Shown here piece after piece: positions 46,378 through 57,971 of a stretch of 64,000 nt of DNA. The stretch is from Catonia carolina (Eukaryota; Arthropoda; Insecta; Hemiptera; Achilidae). The stretch is taken from NCBI GenBank assembly GCA_035578175.1, contig JAQMRL010000012.1, positions 19,960,671-20,024,670 on the forward strand, written 5' to 3'. The notes beneath the pieces are model-generated. The model had not been told where the DNA came from. It made no database searches and was given only the letters and a program-made list of their open reading frames with translations. The stretch's first letter is position 1. Each line of letters starts with the position of its first letter. The translations under genes and the position numbers were made by a program.

Positions 46378-47308
46378 AAAAAATCTGGTGTGAAGCACTC
46401 ACACAACTTTCTCTTGCCAATGCAAATAATTAACAATAAACCTAAAATTAGTAATAAACCATTATAAATAAACAAAAAACTAACCTCAATAAACATAACC
46501 TAATTTTAATCATATATGAAAGACGCAAAATGAAAATCAACCTTAGTTTGGCTTAAAATACGGAAAATCGCTCTTCACGCTAAACTAGGCACTGTACAAA
46601 AAAATGCTCTAAATAAAAGTTGTAGATCTTTTCATTTCCTATAAATTTTATTACATACACTTTTGTCGTAAAATGCATACTAAGGCCGAAATCTTAAAAA
46701 AATAGATTTTTCTCTCGTTTTCGTGAGAAAAAACAAAATATTGCTAATTACTGCTAAACTAAGCGTTATACAAAAAAATGTTTGAAATAAAACTTGTAGA
46801 ATTTTAAATTCTCTACAACTTTACTTACATACATTTCTGCGGTAAAATGCATAATAAAGCCGCAGTATTAAAAAAAACAATTTTTTACGTAAAAACAGCC
46901 TCACCAAGAATTTTAGCAAATATGGGCGTTATCTTGTAGAGCATAAAAACCTAAGTAAATGAGGCGATTTTTAAAAAAAACCTTAGGACCAGTTTATGAG
47001 AAAATCGCAAAAAAGTAAAAAATTACACAAATAAACTACTACTACCGGTTGACCGATTTTGATGAAAATGTTTGTGTTGGGTCCCAGTAGTGGTATGTAA
47101 CTTAAGTTTCAAGTTTCAAGTTCGTACGATGCTCCATTCTTGAGATATTTTGTACACACACACACACAGACCAATCACTAAAAACATGTTTTTTGGGTTC
47201 AGGGGGTCTGAAAACGTGTAGATCCGGTGAAAACTCGATTTTGAAAAATCGACATGAAAACAATACTTTCCTTCCTATATATTCATACAGGCAAGAGAAA
47301 GTAAAAAT
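46378..47308 (-). repeat. ACTTTC repeat, complete
   Basis: AAATCTGGTGTGAAGCACTC to TACAGGCAAGAGAAAGTAAA, including an ACACACACACACAC tract near 47155. It is inserted in the Tc1-like element 44938-47759. Confidence 0.75.
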
Positions 47309-47506
47309 CAATAATTAATTAAAAATCATTATTATTGCGCACCATTTGTTGCCCAGCAATGAATAAATAAAATGAAAATAAATGATAAAATGAAAAAAAA
47401 TGATAATTAATAAATAAAATGAATAAATAATGAATTAATAATTTGTTTTATGATGTGTTATTGTGTTTCAAATTTATTCTCTCTCAAAAAAAACAAGCAT
47501 TATCTT

Positions 47507-47622
47507 CAGGTGTGATGTAAGGATCAATTACTTGTCTCACTCCGAAAGCAAAGCTTGATGCTTTAGGTCCTGGTGCATTATTGTACTTATAAGCAGTTGG
47601 ACCAGGACCAACAATAAGCAAC
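47507..47622 (-). pseudogene. SHIPPO-repeat (ODF3/CIMAP-like) coding fragment
   Basis: The reverse strand reads IVGPGPTAYKYNNAPGPKAS, then SFAFGVRQVIDPYITPED, like the PGPG-Y and S-FG-R repeats of outer dense fibre protein 3 relatives that coat sperm-tail or ciliary microtubules (family knowledge). No convincing splice sites; it runs into a stop. It lies inside a TIR element between copies of ACCAATGGTGCACA, so may be a captured exon piece. Confidence 0.4.
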
Positions 47623-47759
47623 CAATGGTGCACAAATTAAAATTTATGCCACATAAAAAAAACTGTGAGATAACAAATCAGATAAATAAAAAACAACATA
47701 CCACAATGCTGTTTTTTATTTATCTGTTCAAAACACCACATTCTTTTATGATGACCCTG

Positions 47760-48504
47760 TATTTAAAAAAAACCTAGTAAGTCCTGGTTTAATGTTATTA
47801 CAACATATTTCAAATTTAAAGACACATTTGTGTAATTTTATAAATAATGACAAAATTCAGAATTACAGCTCTTAGAAAATATAAAGAAATAATTGTAGGG
47901 GAGTTTCACCTCATTTTAACGTCTTAATCTAAGAGCATACTGCAAGTGCATAGTGGTTAGGTTGACCAGTACAGCATAGAGGGTATATTTACTCGAGTCA
48001 TAAGTTTGCCTAGGGTTTTAACGAAGGGTAAAGAAAGGAAAGCATCAGTCCACAAGCGTGACTGCTTTGGTATCAGTTCGCCACCACAACAACGTAAACA
48101 ATACTTAGAGAACATACAGTATATCACGGAACCTTTTGTAAGTTGAACTGTACAAATATAACTGTTTGTAACCGTAAATGGAAATGTCGGTTTCTTAAAA
48201 ACGCGGCCCAACGTTTCCCAGTGCTGAACGAAATCTAACATACAATGTAACAAAATGCTATGAAGTTTTGAAGCTAAACAAAAACGCCATTCCGTGCCTC
48301 TTAACAAAAGCCATGACCGAGTGGTTAACAACTGTGATATTACTTGTTCCACAATTTTAAATATAAAGAAGGAAGTTATCAACCGTTTTTTTGCCCCCTA
48401 GTAAAAAAAGGAAACTGTTATATCAATAAGAAAGTGATGCTGACAAGTAAAACATTATTATCGGTTTTGAAAGAAAGGCTAAATTTTAGTTAGAACTTTG
48501 TATG
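47760..48504. other. Unassigned stretch
   Basis: A 141-codon minus frame (47957-48382) shows no domain I recognise and has ordinary AT-rich composition; left uncalled. Could be transposon debris. Confidence 0.35.
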
Positions 48505-48600
48505 TTAAGAAAATTTTTAAAGGAAATGGGGTTTAAGTGGAAAAAGTGTCAGTCACAACGAAGTATATTAATTGAAAGGCAACATGCGGTTAACTAACGG
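48505..48600 (+). pseudogene. Possible transposase fragment
   Basis: LRKFLKEMGFKWKKCQSQRS then ILIERQ resembles the L-MG-KWKKC-N-R--L-ER segment found in DDE transposase-derived insect proteins. Short; could be chance. Confidence 0.35.
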
Positions 48601-48760
48601 TACAATGGCATGGTAGTAAAATATAGTGTCTCACTGTTGAGGCTGGCAGCACTGTTAGATTTCTCTTCGCTTCCTCACAGCCCATCCATACGCAAAAGGC
48701 ATTCTCGTGACTCACTATCTATAAGTAGGCGTACATGGTGTAATCAAAAATATGGTAATA

Positions 48761-49320
48761 CAGTAGAATCTCGGTAGTCCGGCCATGCAGTAGTCCGGCA
48801 CCTCCAACAATCCAGCCCTTAAAATATTAGGCCTAAAATTTTGAAACCTCACCCAGGACAGATTTTGGTGAAAGATTTAAATTGAATTAGGGAAATCAAC
48901 TCGACTTAATTACAGCGGATTTAATATTAACATGTATGTTTAGGATTTGATTAAAGAAATGAACAATCAGACCTTAATTATTGTTAAATAGAATAACTTT
49001 TGGCCTTTTTAACTAAAACCCAGAACTGGGTCATACTCTATACTTCATACTGAATTGACAACAAAACGTAATTCTCAGAACACGAGCATCCCTACACCGC
49101 ACTAGGCGATGTCAATAGCCGATAATTATGTTTAGTACAATGACTACAGAAGTACTCAGCAAACCTTTTTTAATTAGTTAATTTAATTTAAAATCACATA
49201 GAAATCAATGCATATTAAGTTTTTGTTTAAATTTATAATTTATATTCCCAAAATTCCAACACATCCAGTAATCCGGCACCCTCTCGGTCCCGAACAGGCC
49301 AAACTACTGAGATTCTACTG
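48761..49320. mobile_element. Tigger/pogo-like MITE
   Basis: Ends CAGTAGAATCTCGGTAGTCC / CAGTAGAATCTCAGTAGTTT with TA before the left end. Further inverted GTAGTCCGGCACC motifs are present. 560 bp, non-coding, AT-rich centre. Confidence 0.75.
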
Positions 49321-49629
49321 AAATTTTATTACAAACTGCTGACATCCATTTGAATTAATAAGTTCAATAGCCTGATTATTTGAGATATTCAGTGGAAAGT
49401 TTAAAAAGTTGTGGTTTGTCTGTAGGCATACAGATCTGGAAGAAAAAAGTCATCTTTACCGCGTCTGTTGCACATCATAGATTTCGAACAACATGTTAAC
49501 ATTGTTTTGATTTAAATTGCAAAAACAAAGCTCACAAAATGTTAAAATTATTGTATGTTAATAATGTGGCAATATGAAAACTGTTTACAATAATTATATA
49601 AGCAATTTAAACACAGAAATGAGTTGATT

Positions 49630-49975
49630 GAAGACCGATCAATGGTGGGATATCGTTCAACCTCAAAAACATGTGAAATGTACAAAATTAGTTCGTTCAA
49701 ACAGACAACTGACTTTTTGAGAGATTACCAAAGAACTGAATATCCCATAAGAAACCACATCAACCATTTTAACTGATAATTTGCAAATTAAACGAGCGAG
49801 TGCAAAATTTGTTCCCAGATATTTGACTGGCGAACAGAAGGAAAAATGCCTGATACCACAACTCAGTTCTGATGCACGAGTTTTTGGCCATAAATATCTC
49901 ACTACTTCTAATAATAACTTGCATGGTAAGTTTCAAAACCTTTCTGAGAGTGTAAAATCTTAAATTATACATTAA
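49630..49975 (+). pseudogene. mariner-type transposase fragment
   Basis: LQIKRASAKFVPRYLTGEQK matches the RVAAKFVPRLLT-EQK segment before the first catalytic Asp of mariner transposases. The catalytic core is missing. Confidence 0.6.
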
Positions 49976-50249
49976 TCAAGGACTTACCATTATAAAATAT
50001 TTTTAAAAAAAATTGGAAGAGCATTTGTTTTAACTACATACATCAAACTCTATATAACAAAACTCATAAAATTTTTAAAATAACAACCATATTAAATACA
50101 TTTCAAACAACAAATTAACAATTTTTAAGTAATTACTCAGTCACTAAAAGCAAAATAAAAGGAATTCAATAATTTGAGTACATATTAACCAATATTAAAT
50201 TGTTAATAAAATATGAATTTCTAAATTTTTTAAATTGAGAAATTATTTC

Positions 50250-50615
50250 CTTAAGGCTGGTTTGAACCTCTAGAGGCTTTACTAAGTAAAAATAGGGGTG
50301 AGGTGGTTTACCATTGCCTTCTTTACAGAGTGGAAAAGTCAGACCCTTCAAAAGGCATCTACTTTCCACCCTACAAACGACACCTTCACTTCATTCACCA
50401 CAGGATCTGGCTGTATAATGATGAAATTCATTACTGTCGTAGGAGATAACTCTGACTAGTGTATTTTACACCTCTACCTCTTCTGTTCTTAAATGCTTCA
50501 GACATACCCCATGTGGCTGACCCATGTGATAAGAAACAGAACTATTTTGTGCAGCCATGGAATTAGCAGATCAATTGCAAATAATTTAACACTCCACCTG
50601 CCTGTTATGGGCATT
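50250..50615 (-). repeat. TCATCAGCC interspersed repeat
   Basis: Copy lacking the first bases of the family; CTGGTTTGAACCTCTAGAGG to CACTCCACCTGCCTG. Confidence 0.72.
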
Positions 50616-50708
50616 AACCTAAATTTAAAAATTTAGAACAACAAATCGGTTATTTCAAAAATACTGTATTGCCAAAGATTTCACAGATTTCTTGTTTTAC
50701 TTAATAAA

Positions 50709-51441
50709 GAGGAACGTCCAAAAAGTAACTGCCGTTTTTAAATAAAAATTCAAGTAGTATACATACAACAATTGTATAAACACAAATTGAAACTACACAT
50801 TTTATTTACTTTATCACATAGTTTCTAAACAAATTCAAGCACTTTTCGTACCATTTCACCATTTCTGAAATACCTTCTGTATAAAAATCTATCGCCTGAG
50901 AACGCTATGTTCCCAGATTGACAGGTTGTTTACCAACCTGTCACAGCAAGAAGCTCCCCATTATCGGCGAAATGCTGGGATGTAAGGCAATTCATAATGT
51001 AGGTGAACAAATGAAAATCAATAGGAGCCAAGTTCAGGCTGTATGGGGGCTGGTAAAAAGAACATCCCATTTGAGCTTTATCAAAACTGAAGCTGTTTGA
51101 GTGAGAGTATTGTCATGCACATACACAACACCAGAATTTAGAAGATCAAGATGCTTGTTTTGGATTGCTCTTCTTAGTCTTTTCAAACTTTCACATTAGA
51201 CTTCAGAAATGAAGCTATACCACACTCCATAAAATCAGCAAGAAAGATGCCCTTAGCATTCACATTTGGCCGGATTTTCTATTGCGGTGCTTTTGATTTT
51301 AAGGTTACAACTAGCAGATGTCCTGCAGTGCGCAGCTGGAAGCGCACTGAACCACTGCACACACTGACATAAGAACACAGCATTCCCCCCACTATTTTTT
51401 GTGCTAGGTAATAATGGAATTTACTTTCTGGACGACCCTCA
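50709..51441 (-). mobile_element. Deleted mariner-like element
   Basis: Inverted ends GAGGAACGTCCAAAAAGTAA and GAGGGTCGTCCAGAAAGTAA. The reverse strand holds scrambled transposase remains (CATTTCACCATTTCTGAAAT end block). No intact frame. Confidence 0.6.
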
Positions 51442-52202
51442 TGTCACATCAGAACTATTTTCTCATTAGTGTCCATGATTCATAACAGATAACAGGACTG
51501 TAACACAATATTTCAAAAAATTAAAATGTTCTAGGAATCAAAACATAGGACCTTTACATTCCTTGAACTAAGTCTTTTAGATAATATAGAACTGTTTATT
51601 TTTATCAAAAAAATAATCACTTAAAAATCACCATCCGAATCACTCAATTAAAACCATAGTTTTGTTATTATAACATAACCTCAAATTATTGGGATTCTTC
51701 ACGTCTCAATCCCATAAACTTCTTTTTTCAAGTATAATAAAAAAAGTTACAGTCTGAAAATTATTTCCTATATATGATATGAGATTCTAAATATATATAG
51801 GCTATAACATTTTACTTAAATAATAAGACAATCAATCAATTACAAATATTATGCAACGGAATGATTTATACAAAAACCTAACCTAAAAAATTCAATATCA
51901 AAATAAATATAAGCTCGTTAACTTACCCTTTAAGAAAAATTATGTATTAGGTACCAAATTAATTTAACATTTATCTCTTAATATTTTTACCGTGTAAATG
52001 TAAAATTAAATGAAGAATACAAAAAAAATTAATTCCTTTATAATTTAGTTAAAAGAATTTTACTAACCTAACCAAATAGTCTTCTTTACGTTTTCCCATA
52101 CTTTTACACATATATACAGGTCTTATTATAGATAAAATTTTTTTGTGTAATCTTTTTTTACTTCTTTTCAAATAATTAATATCTAATAACCTTAATTATG
52201 AA
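51442..52202. other. AT-rich unassigned stretch
   Basis: No gene, TIR or repeat recognised. Confidence 0.4.
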
Positions 52203-53068
52203 GGTGAGTCAAATATAAACTGGACTTTTACTGAGAGCCTTGTCCCGAGTGAGATGGCCAAAATCTCAGTGAATTAATAGTGGGAGAACTTAATTGACAC
52301 ATTATACATGTCAGTTTTTTCGCTATTTCAGCCATGACTGAGCAAGAGGTCCCATCGTATGTTGCACAATGTATTAATTTTTTAACTAATGAGATGTTAA
52401 ATCATCAGACATATTGAATTCGTTAAAAGCACAGTTAGCTGGGGTTACCCTTTCTTGGACCCTAGTGTTTAATTGGGCTAACGAGTTAAAAGGTAGACAT
52501 GAAGGTGTCGACGACTAAGTCTCACAAATGCTCAACCCATTGCTATGCTGTAAAAAATGTATGCAATTGTTTTTTAAAACACGAGACAAGTTTTATTCAT
52601 TGACTTTCTACATGATCAACGTACAAATGTCGCTTACTGCTACCAGCTTTTAGAGTCAGTGAGAGTTGCCTACAAAACCAAAAGATGGGATATCATAAAC
52701 AGAAATGGCATTCGTCTCCATGAGAACACTTTTACAAAGCAAATTGATTAAAACGATTGGGAAACCCTTAAACACCCTTTCTACAATCCAGATTTATCCT
52801 CCTGTAACTACTTCTTGTTTGGGCCCTTGAAAAAAGCACTGGAAGAACGGTTAGAAAAAAATCAAGCTGTCTGAGATTATAAGACCAGTTGGTTGAGAAC
52901 TAAGTCAACCTCAAAACTTTTTTGCAGATGGCATCTTCAAGCTTCCAAAACATTGGGAAAATTGTTAAGAATGTAAAAAATATTTTATTGAAAAATATTA
53001 AAAACAATGTTTGTATATTATAAACAAGTTATACAATGAAATTCTGGTTTATATTTGACTTCACTCTC
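52203..53068 (+). pseudogene. mariner-type element relic with both TIRs
   Basis: TIRs GGTGAGTCAAATATAAACTG and GAGTGAAGTCAAATATAAAC. Translation shows MTEQEVPSYVAQCINFLTNE, then after breaks LKHPFYNPDLSSCNYFLFGP and LKKALEERLEKNQA, the typical HP-PYSPDL-DYHLF region of mariner transposases. Inactive through stops and frameshifts. Confidence 0.75.
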
Positions 53069-53654
53069 ATACATTAATTTATATTCAATTCTATTAATTT
53101 TTTCAATCCATTATGCCAAAGATGGTGAACATTTACCCACTTATGTTTAAAAAAATTATGCACGGGGTAGTCGTTATGTCACTTCCACAATTCAATTGGA
53201 TGACTTTTCAATATATTTATTGAATAATGTTCAGCTACATTTAAAATATCTAATATTTATTTAATTTCAAATAAACATACTATAACTAATATAGATAATA
53301 TAACAATTTTTGGAAGTATTTAATAATTATAAAAAAAAATGGCTTAAATGGAAAAATTCGGTAATTACAAATACAAATTTAAATAAACCACTACATAAAA
53401 TTTGAAATAGATGATCTCTAAGTAGGTAAACCTAAAACATTTATCTATTTCTACTCAATATAATTTTAGGTATTGTCATGACAAACTGCCGAAAATGTGC
53501 AAGCATTGACGTTTTAATATTACAATTGAAGATGGATTGCAATGGCTTTTTTTAATCAGGGGAGTCATCTATTATGTAACTGGTGGTTTTTTAAATTATA
53601 TAATTCTAAATAATACACAAGAAAATGTTTAATAAAATAACAAAAGCATTTAAA
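53069..53654. other. AT-rich unassigned stretch
   Basis: No gene recognised; homopolymer A and T runs. Confidence 0.4.
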
Positions 53655-53905
53655 AAAACAGAGGTAAGAGATTTTAAATGAACAGGTTAAATTCAAAAAT
53701 GATGAAATAATATTGACTGCTGCTGCTATCTGCACACAATATGAATAAAGTTAAATTTTAATAATTAAACAGTTTTACACAAATAACTGAAGATACATCT
53801 TCTGAAAACTTTTTAAGAAATTTAGTTTCAATTTTATGTACTCTGATGACGGTGAATCCATCGAAACATGTCAGTGGAAAGTACGATTATATAAAAAAGT
53901 AAAGA
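53655..53905 (+). mobile_element. Penelope-like 3' end fragment
   Basis: Parallels 45800-46060: AAATGAACAGGTTAAATTC, GACTGCTGCTGCTATCTGC, TACTCTGATGACGGTGAATC. Only the 3' tail of the family remains. Confidence 0.65.
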
Positions 53906-54118
53906 AAAAGTGATAGAGCAGGTTATAACAGCACAATGAAAAATTATTACAATATTACACAATATTATTACAATAATTACAATATGATTGAATAAAGGCT
54001 ACATAATCCATGATAAAGATTTATTTATAGATTCCATTAAGTACAAAAATCAGATCTCAAATGGCATTAACACCATACAGTTGATGTAGCATAAAGGATT
54101 ATTACTTAATATAATTAC

Positions 54119-54960
54119 GAGGGTATATCAAATATAAACGGGACTCGTTTTGTAAATAGTTTTAACTTTATTTAACAAAGTTTACGAATATATGTTATTT
54201 TTCCGCATACTCTCCCGCCCTGCAAATACATTTTTCCAATCAGATTAGGAGCATTTTTATTCCAACATTGTAAAAACTCTCCAAACATTTTTTTAGCCAT
54301 TGGAGCACAAACACTTCCACTGCTCTGTTGTCATCGAAACGCACTTCATTAAAGAATACAAAAAACTGGTATTGACAAGGTGCCTGGACTACAGGGTGGA
54401 TGTTCTAGCTATTCCAATTCTAATGCATCCAATTTTTTCACAGTAACATTATCTGCCTGATGTTGTCATGGAGAAGAATGAGACTTCTGCCCCAATAGCT
54501 TCTTCCTTTTCTTTCGAAATGACTAATTGTACAGAATCCAGTTCTTTACATTAATACTCTATAAGATTTCGGACTGCCTCAATGTTGACCTCAGTCACAC
54601 TCACCCTTAGGTGGTGATTGTGGCTCTTGTTCCCAAACTTTTCACACCCTCCAGAAAATTCTTTGTGCCAAGCAAACACATGGGCTCTTGACAAAGTGTA
54701 GTCCCCGAACTATGCCCATAATCGCTGTGGAATTTTGGTTGGATTCACCCACTCCTTGGCTAAAATCATAATGATAATCTGCTGCTTCACAGAGACATGC
54801 ACTTCTTTCTCAATAAAGACTTATTTTAATACCCAAGAGAGTTGAGATCAGTTCTCCCCTGTCTCTCTAACAGTAATACCTGCACTTCAACCTCTTCCAG
54901 GTCTAGGATGCCTCCGGAATTTTTAAGAATATCAGTCCCCTATATATTTGATACACCAGC
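54119..54960 (-). pseudogene. mariner-type element relic, 5' end lost
   Basis: 3' TIR GAGGGTATATCAAATATAAA. Reverse translation gives LEHPPCSPGTLSIPVF and KKCLESFYNVGIKMLL, then EKCICRAGEYAEK, the C-terminal part of a mariner transposase. Confidence 0.65.
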
Positions 54961-55334
54961 GTACAATGTACTAAAAATATAAATCAGTCAGGCTTCTTGA
55001 TACTGTTCTATTATCGCTGTTTTTTTTTCATTTACACCCACTTTTTATAAACATCTTTTCTATAATATCTACAAATGACAAAACTAAAAATACTGGTGGT
55101 TTGTTGTGAAAAAAGCACCAACCTAATAAATTCTTTAGGTTGGTTTCATTAGAAAATCTGGAATCCCTTAAAACAGTAGGTCATTATTATAATTATAGCA
55201 GTTGTTCTATTCCAATTATTGCAACCCCAAACGCCATTCATCTGAACATATCATTATCTCTTAGACTCCTCCTTCCATAGCTCCCATAGCACCACCCATC
55301 TATTCGTTTCTGGAGCAGCTTCGCGTCATCCATT
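54961..55334. other. Unassigned stretch between mariner relics
   Basis: No gene recognised; probably transposon edges. Confidence 0.35.
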
Positions 55335-55336
55335 TA

Positions 55337-56193
55337 CAAGGATTGTCTGAAAAGACTCAGACCTCAACATGAAGATGGTAGCACTCGTCAAATACAGTTG
55401 GAGAATGTGCTCCAGCATGTACTGAAATGTATTTACAAAAATTTCAGCCATTTTGGATGCTCAGTTGGTTTTTGACAATTGTTTTAGTGAGTTTATGTGA
55501 GAGTTGCTGAGAAAATGGACAAAATCAAGCATCGAGCTGTCATTAAATATATGTTTTTGAAAAGCAATATGCTGATGCAAATTAAAGATGAGTTAGACAC
55601 TGTGTATGGTGACTCTGCACCATCAGTTACCATTGTGAAATTTTGGGCACCTGAATTTATATGTGGCCGTACCAGCTTGGGTGACGATGAATGTTTGGGG
55701 ACGGCCAAAAACTGCAATCACTGACGATAACATTGCTCAAGTTCACCAAATGTGAAGGTGCGAACAGTTGTCTAGCACCATTTGGAGAACTTGAGTGATG
55801 TTATCATCAGTGGTTGCAGTAGTTTTTGTCGGTTCCAAAAATTCATTTTTACCCAAGTTGGTAAAACCACGTTTAAATTCAGCTGCCCATAATTTCATGA
55901 TGGTAAATGATAAAGCAGAGTTTCCGCACACAACATCCAACTCATCCTTAATTTGCATAGATGTATTGCCTTTTAAAAACAAATATCTAATGACAGCTTG
56001 ATACTCGATTTTGTCCATTTTCACAGCAACACTCGCATCAACTTACTAAAACAATTGTCAAACAACAACTGAGTGTCCAAAATGGCTGAAATTTTTGTGA
56101 GTATATTCCAATACATGCATGAACACATTCACCTGTATTTGACAAGTACTGCCATCTTCATGTTGAGGTCACAAACTTTTCAGACAATCCTTG
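55337..56193. mobile_element. Palindromic mariner derivative
   Basis: TA-flanked ends CAAGGATTGTCTGAAAAG / CAAGGATTGTCTGAAAAGTT. Both arms (55337-55745 and 55760-56193) carry the same transposase N-terminus facing inward: KMDKIKHRAVIKYMFLKSN on plus and KMDKIEYQAVIRYLFLKGN on minus, each continuing QIKDELD and VYGDSA/VCGNSA. No DDD core. About 857 bp. Confidence 0.82.
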
Positions 56194-56377
56194 TAGATGA
56201 AACCCTTAGACTTCTTCGGTAACCTGTTTTCATCAATTCTTCACAAAAAACAACCAGAAAAGTTGTTTTTCTTCAATTTTGTTAATTAATAAAACCTTTT
56301 TTAAAATCTCTTCATTCATAAATTTTGCATTTTATCATCACTAATTTTCATTTATCAACTTCCATCATCTGCATTAA

Positions 56378-56834
56378 CCCTTTCAGTAACATTTACAAAA
56401 AAACTTTTAAACAAAAATTAATGGAATAATGTATTTTGAAACCACTTTTGTGGCGTAGTCACTAGCGCACTAGCCGGCAAAGCGAAAGGTCCCGAGTTCA
56501 ATTCCCAGTTAGGGTTTGAAAATTTAGACACGCAAAAACCCCGTTAAGGTACCAAAACCCACAGTAGTTGCTAGCTGTCAATGCGACTTTAAATAAACTA
56601 AAAAAAAAAACTTTTTTGAATATTTTTATTGTTAGAACAATTTTTTTATGAACATAATAAAAATTAATTTTTAACAGGAAATTTTAATTTTTCTGTAATG
56701 TTGAAATTTTGGTTGGCAATGGCAGGCTTACGCCTGCAAGTTTTCTAAATAAGGGCTGGCACTTTTTATTCGCACTTATTCAAATTAAATGGCTTTAGAT
56801 CAAACTTTTGAATACTGTTTCAGCACTGAAAAGG
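56378..56834 (+). mobile_element. piggyBac-like MITE carrying a SINE
   Basis: 457 bp between TTAA at 56374-56377 and TTAA at 56835-56838. Ends CCCTTTCAGT / CCTTTTCAGT. A tRNA-derived SINE occupies 56448-56610. It has no ORF. Confidence 0.78.
56448..56610 (+). repeat. tRNA-derived SINE (type 2) inside a MITE
   Basis: GTGGCGTAGTCACTAGCGCA, GAGTTCAATTCCCAGTTAGG, tail GCGACTTTAAATAAAC plus an A run. Confidence 0.77.
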
Positions 56835-56838
56835 TTAA

Positions 56839-57738
56839 CATTATATGTCAACATAACAGAAAAAAATGACTGTAAACTAAATTCCTGAAACATTGATGGG
56901 TACGGAACCTACGGAAGAAATAAAACTCAGGAAGAACGAGAAAGAGATGGCATTAAAAAGTAAATAACAAAGAACAACACTGTAAGAGTTAACACAATAA
57001 TAATGCATTCAAACTTACTAATTTCAAATAATCGAAACAACAAACTTTACTGCCCTTCAACTAAAAATTTTAAAAAATGTAACTCTTATTTGTTTCAATC
57101 AATACAATGTCATCTTCACAGGGAGAAATATAAGCTAAAAATAACCTAAACTAAACACACCCATGACCATTTCAGCAGTTTTCATAATTACACTACTATA
57201 GACATTCGAGAAAACATTTTATTCAAATAAAAATTCCACTAGGAGGGCAATGATTTGAAGTCGATGAGAGTGTGGAGGGATTTGTGCGCAATTAGCTCCT
57301 GATAAAACTAGCTTCATTCTATGATGCATGTATAAAAAAACCTCCTTCTCCCTCGGAAAAATATATTTCTTAATGAGGAACTATATAGATAAATAAATTA
57401 TATTTGCCTTTTATTTTTCAATGAATTAATTAAAAAAATAATTAAAATCCTGTTTATTTTTGATATTCCTTTATAGAAAAGTATTGCACAAAGGTTTTTT
57501 AATTGTTGAATGGTTCAAAATGTATCTTAATTTCACTGCTTATGTCATGGCACAGCATGGCCCTGATCAGAACGGTTCAAAGTCATTCAGAATAGTTTAG
57601 GTTAGTTTTAGTTTCTCTTGCTCCCTTTAAAATAAAATGGCAGAAAGGTGCGTTGTTATGTGATAATTATAATGAGAAAACAATTCTACAGCGATTTTCA
57701 AATCACCATATCGAGAAGCCTTCAATACAATCACTTGT
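56839..57738. other. Downstream flank of the TMED6-like gene
   Basis: Follows the poly(A) signal at 57739-57744 on the minus strand. No further gene or repeat recognised. Confidence 0.4.
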
Positions 57739-57749
57739 TTTATTTAAAG

Positions 57750-57971
57750 TTACGCCCTCGGTTTATTACTTTTAACATCGAATAATTTCTTGACGAAATA
57801 TACTTGTACACATGTAGTGATCGTGATTACAAATATCTGTGTGATCGACCAATTCATCACATAGCGATTACTGTCGGTGAGTAGGTTAAAATCACGTTGC
57901 TCCATTCCTCTCATGTGATTCTGATGTTGTAGCATCTCATGTATGTTCTGTTCTACATGTCTAATTGAACT
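57750..57971 (-). CDS. TMED6: TMED6-like terminal exon: coiled coil, membrane anchor, tail
   Basis: Follows acceptor TTTTTTACAG at 57972. It encodes 73 residues ending DVKSNKPRA and TAA at 57750. AATAAA follows six bases after the stop (57739-57744). The end of a repeat copy lies about 11 bp upstream of this acceptor, at its pyrimidine tract. Confidence 0.88.
   Translation of the reverse strand, partial: SSIRHVEQNIHEMLQHQNHMRGMEQRDFNLLTDSNRYVMNWSITQIFVITITTCVQVYFVKKLFDVKSNKPRA

Larger units (their letters stand above)
44938..47759. mobile_element. Tc1-like element with later insertions
   Basis: TA-flanked ends CAGCTTATCATAAAAGAATG and CAGGGTCATCATAAAAGAAT. Plus strand 45106-45294 codes a helix-turn-helix transposase start (MFTDKEKGKCILLFGELKSV, VQRAFRCDYGKDPP). 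It was then split by a Penelope-like insertion (45293-46124) and an ACTTTC repeat (46378-47308). The catalytic region is absent. Confidence 0.72.

Noticed and set aside
47957..48382. 141-codon minus-strand ORF, the longest in the window
   Set aside because: No domain, no repeats of the frame elsewhere, and no splice or promoter context; length alone is weak evidence.
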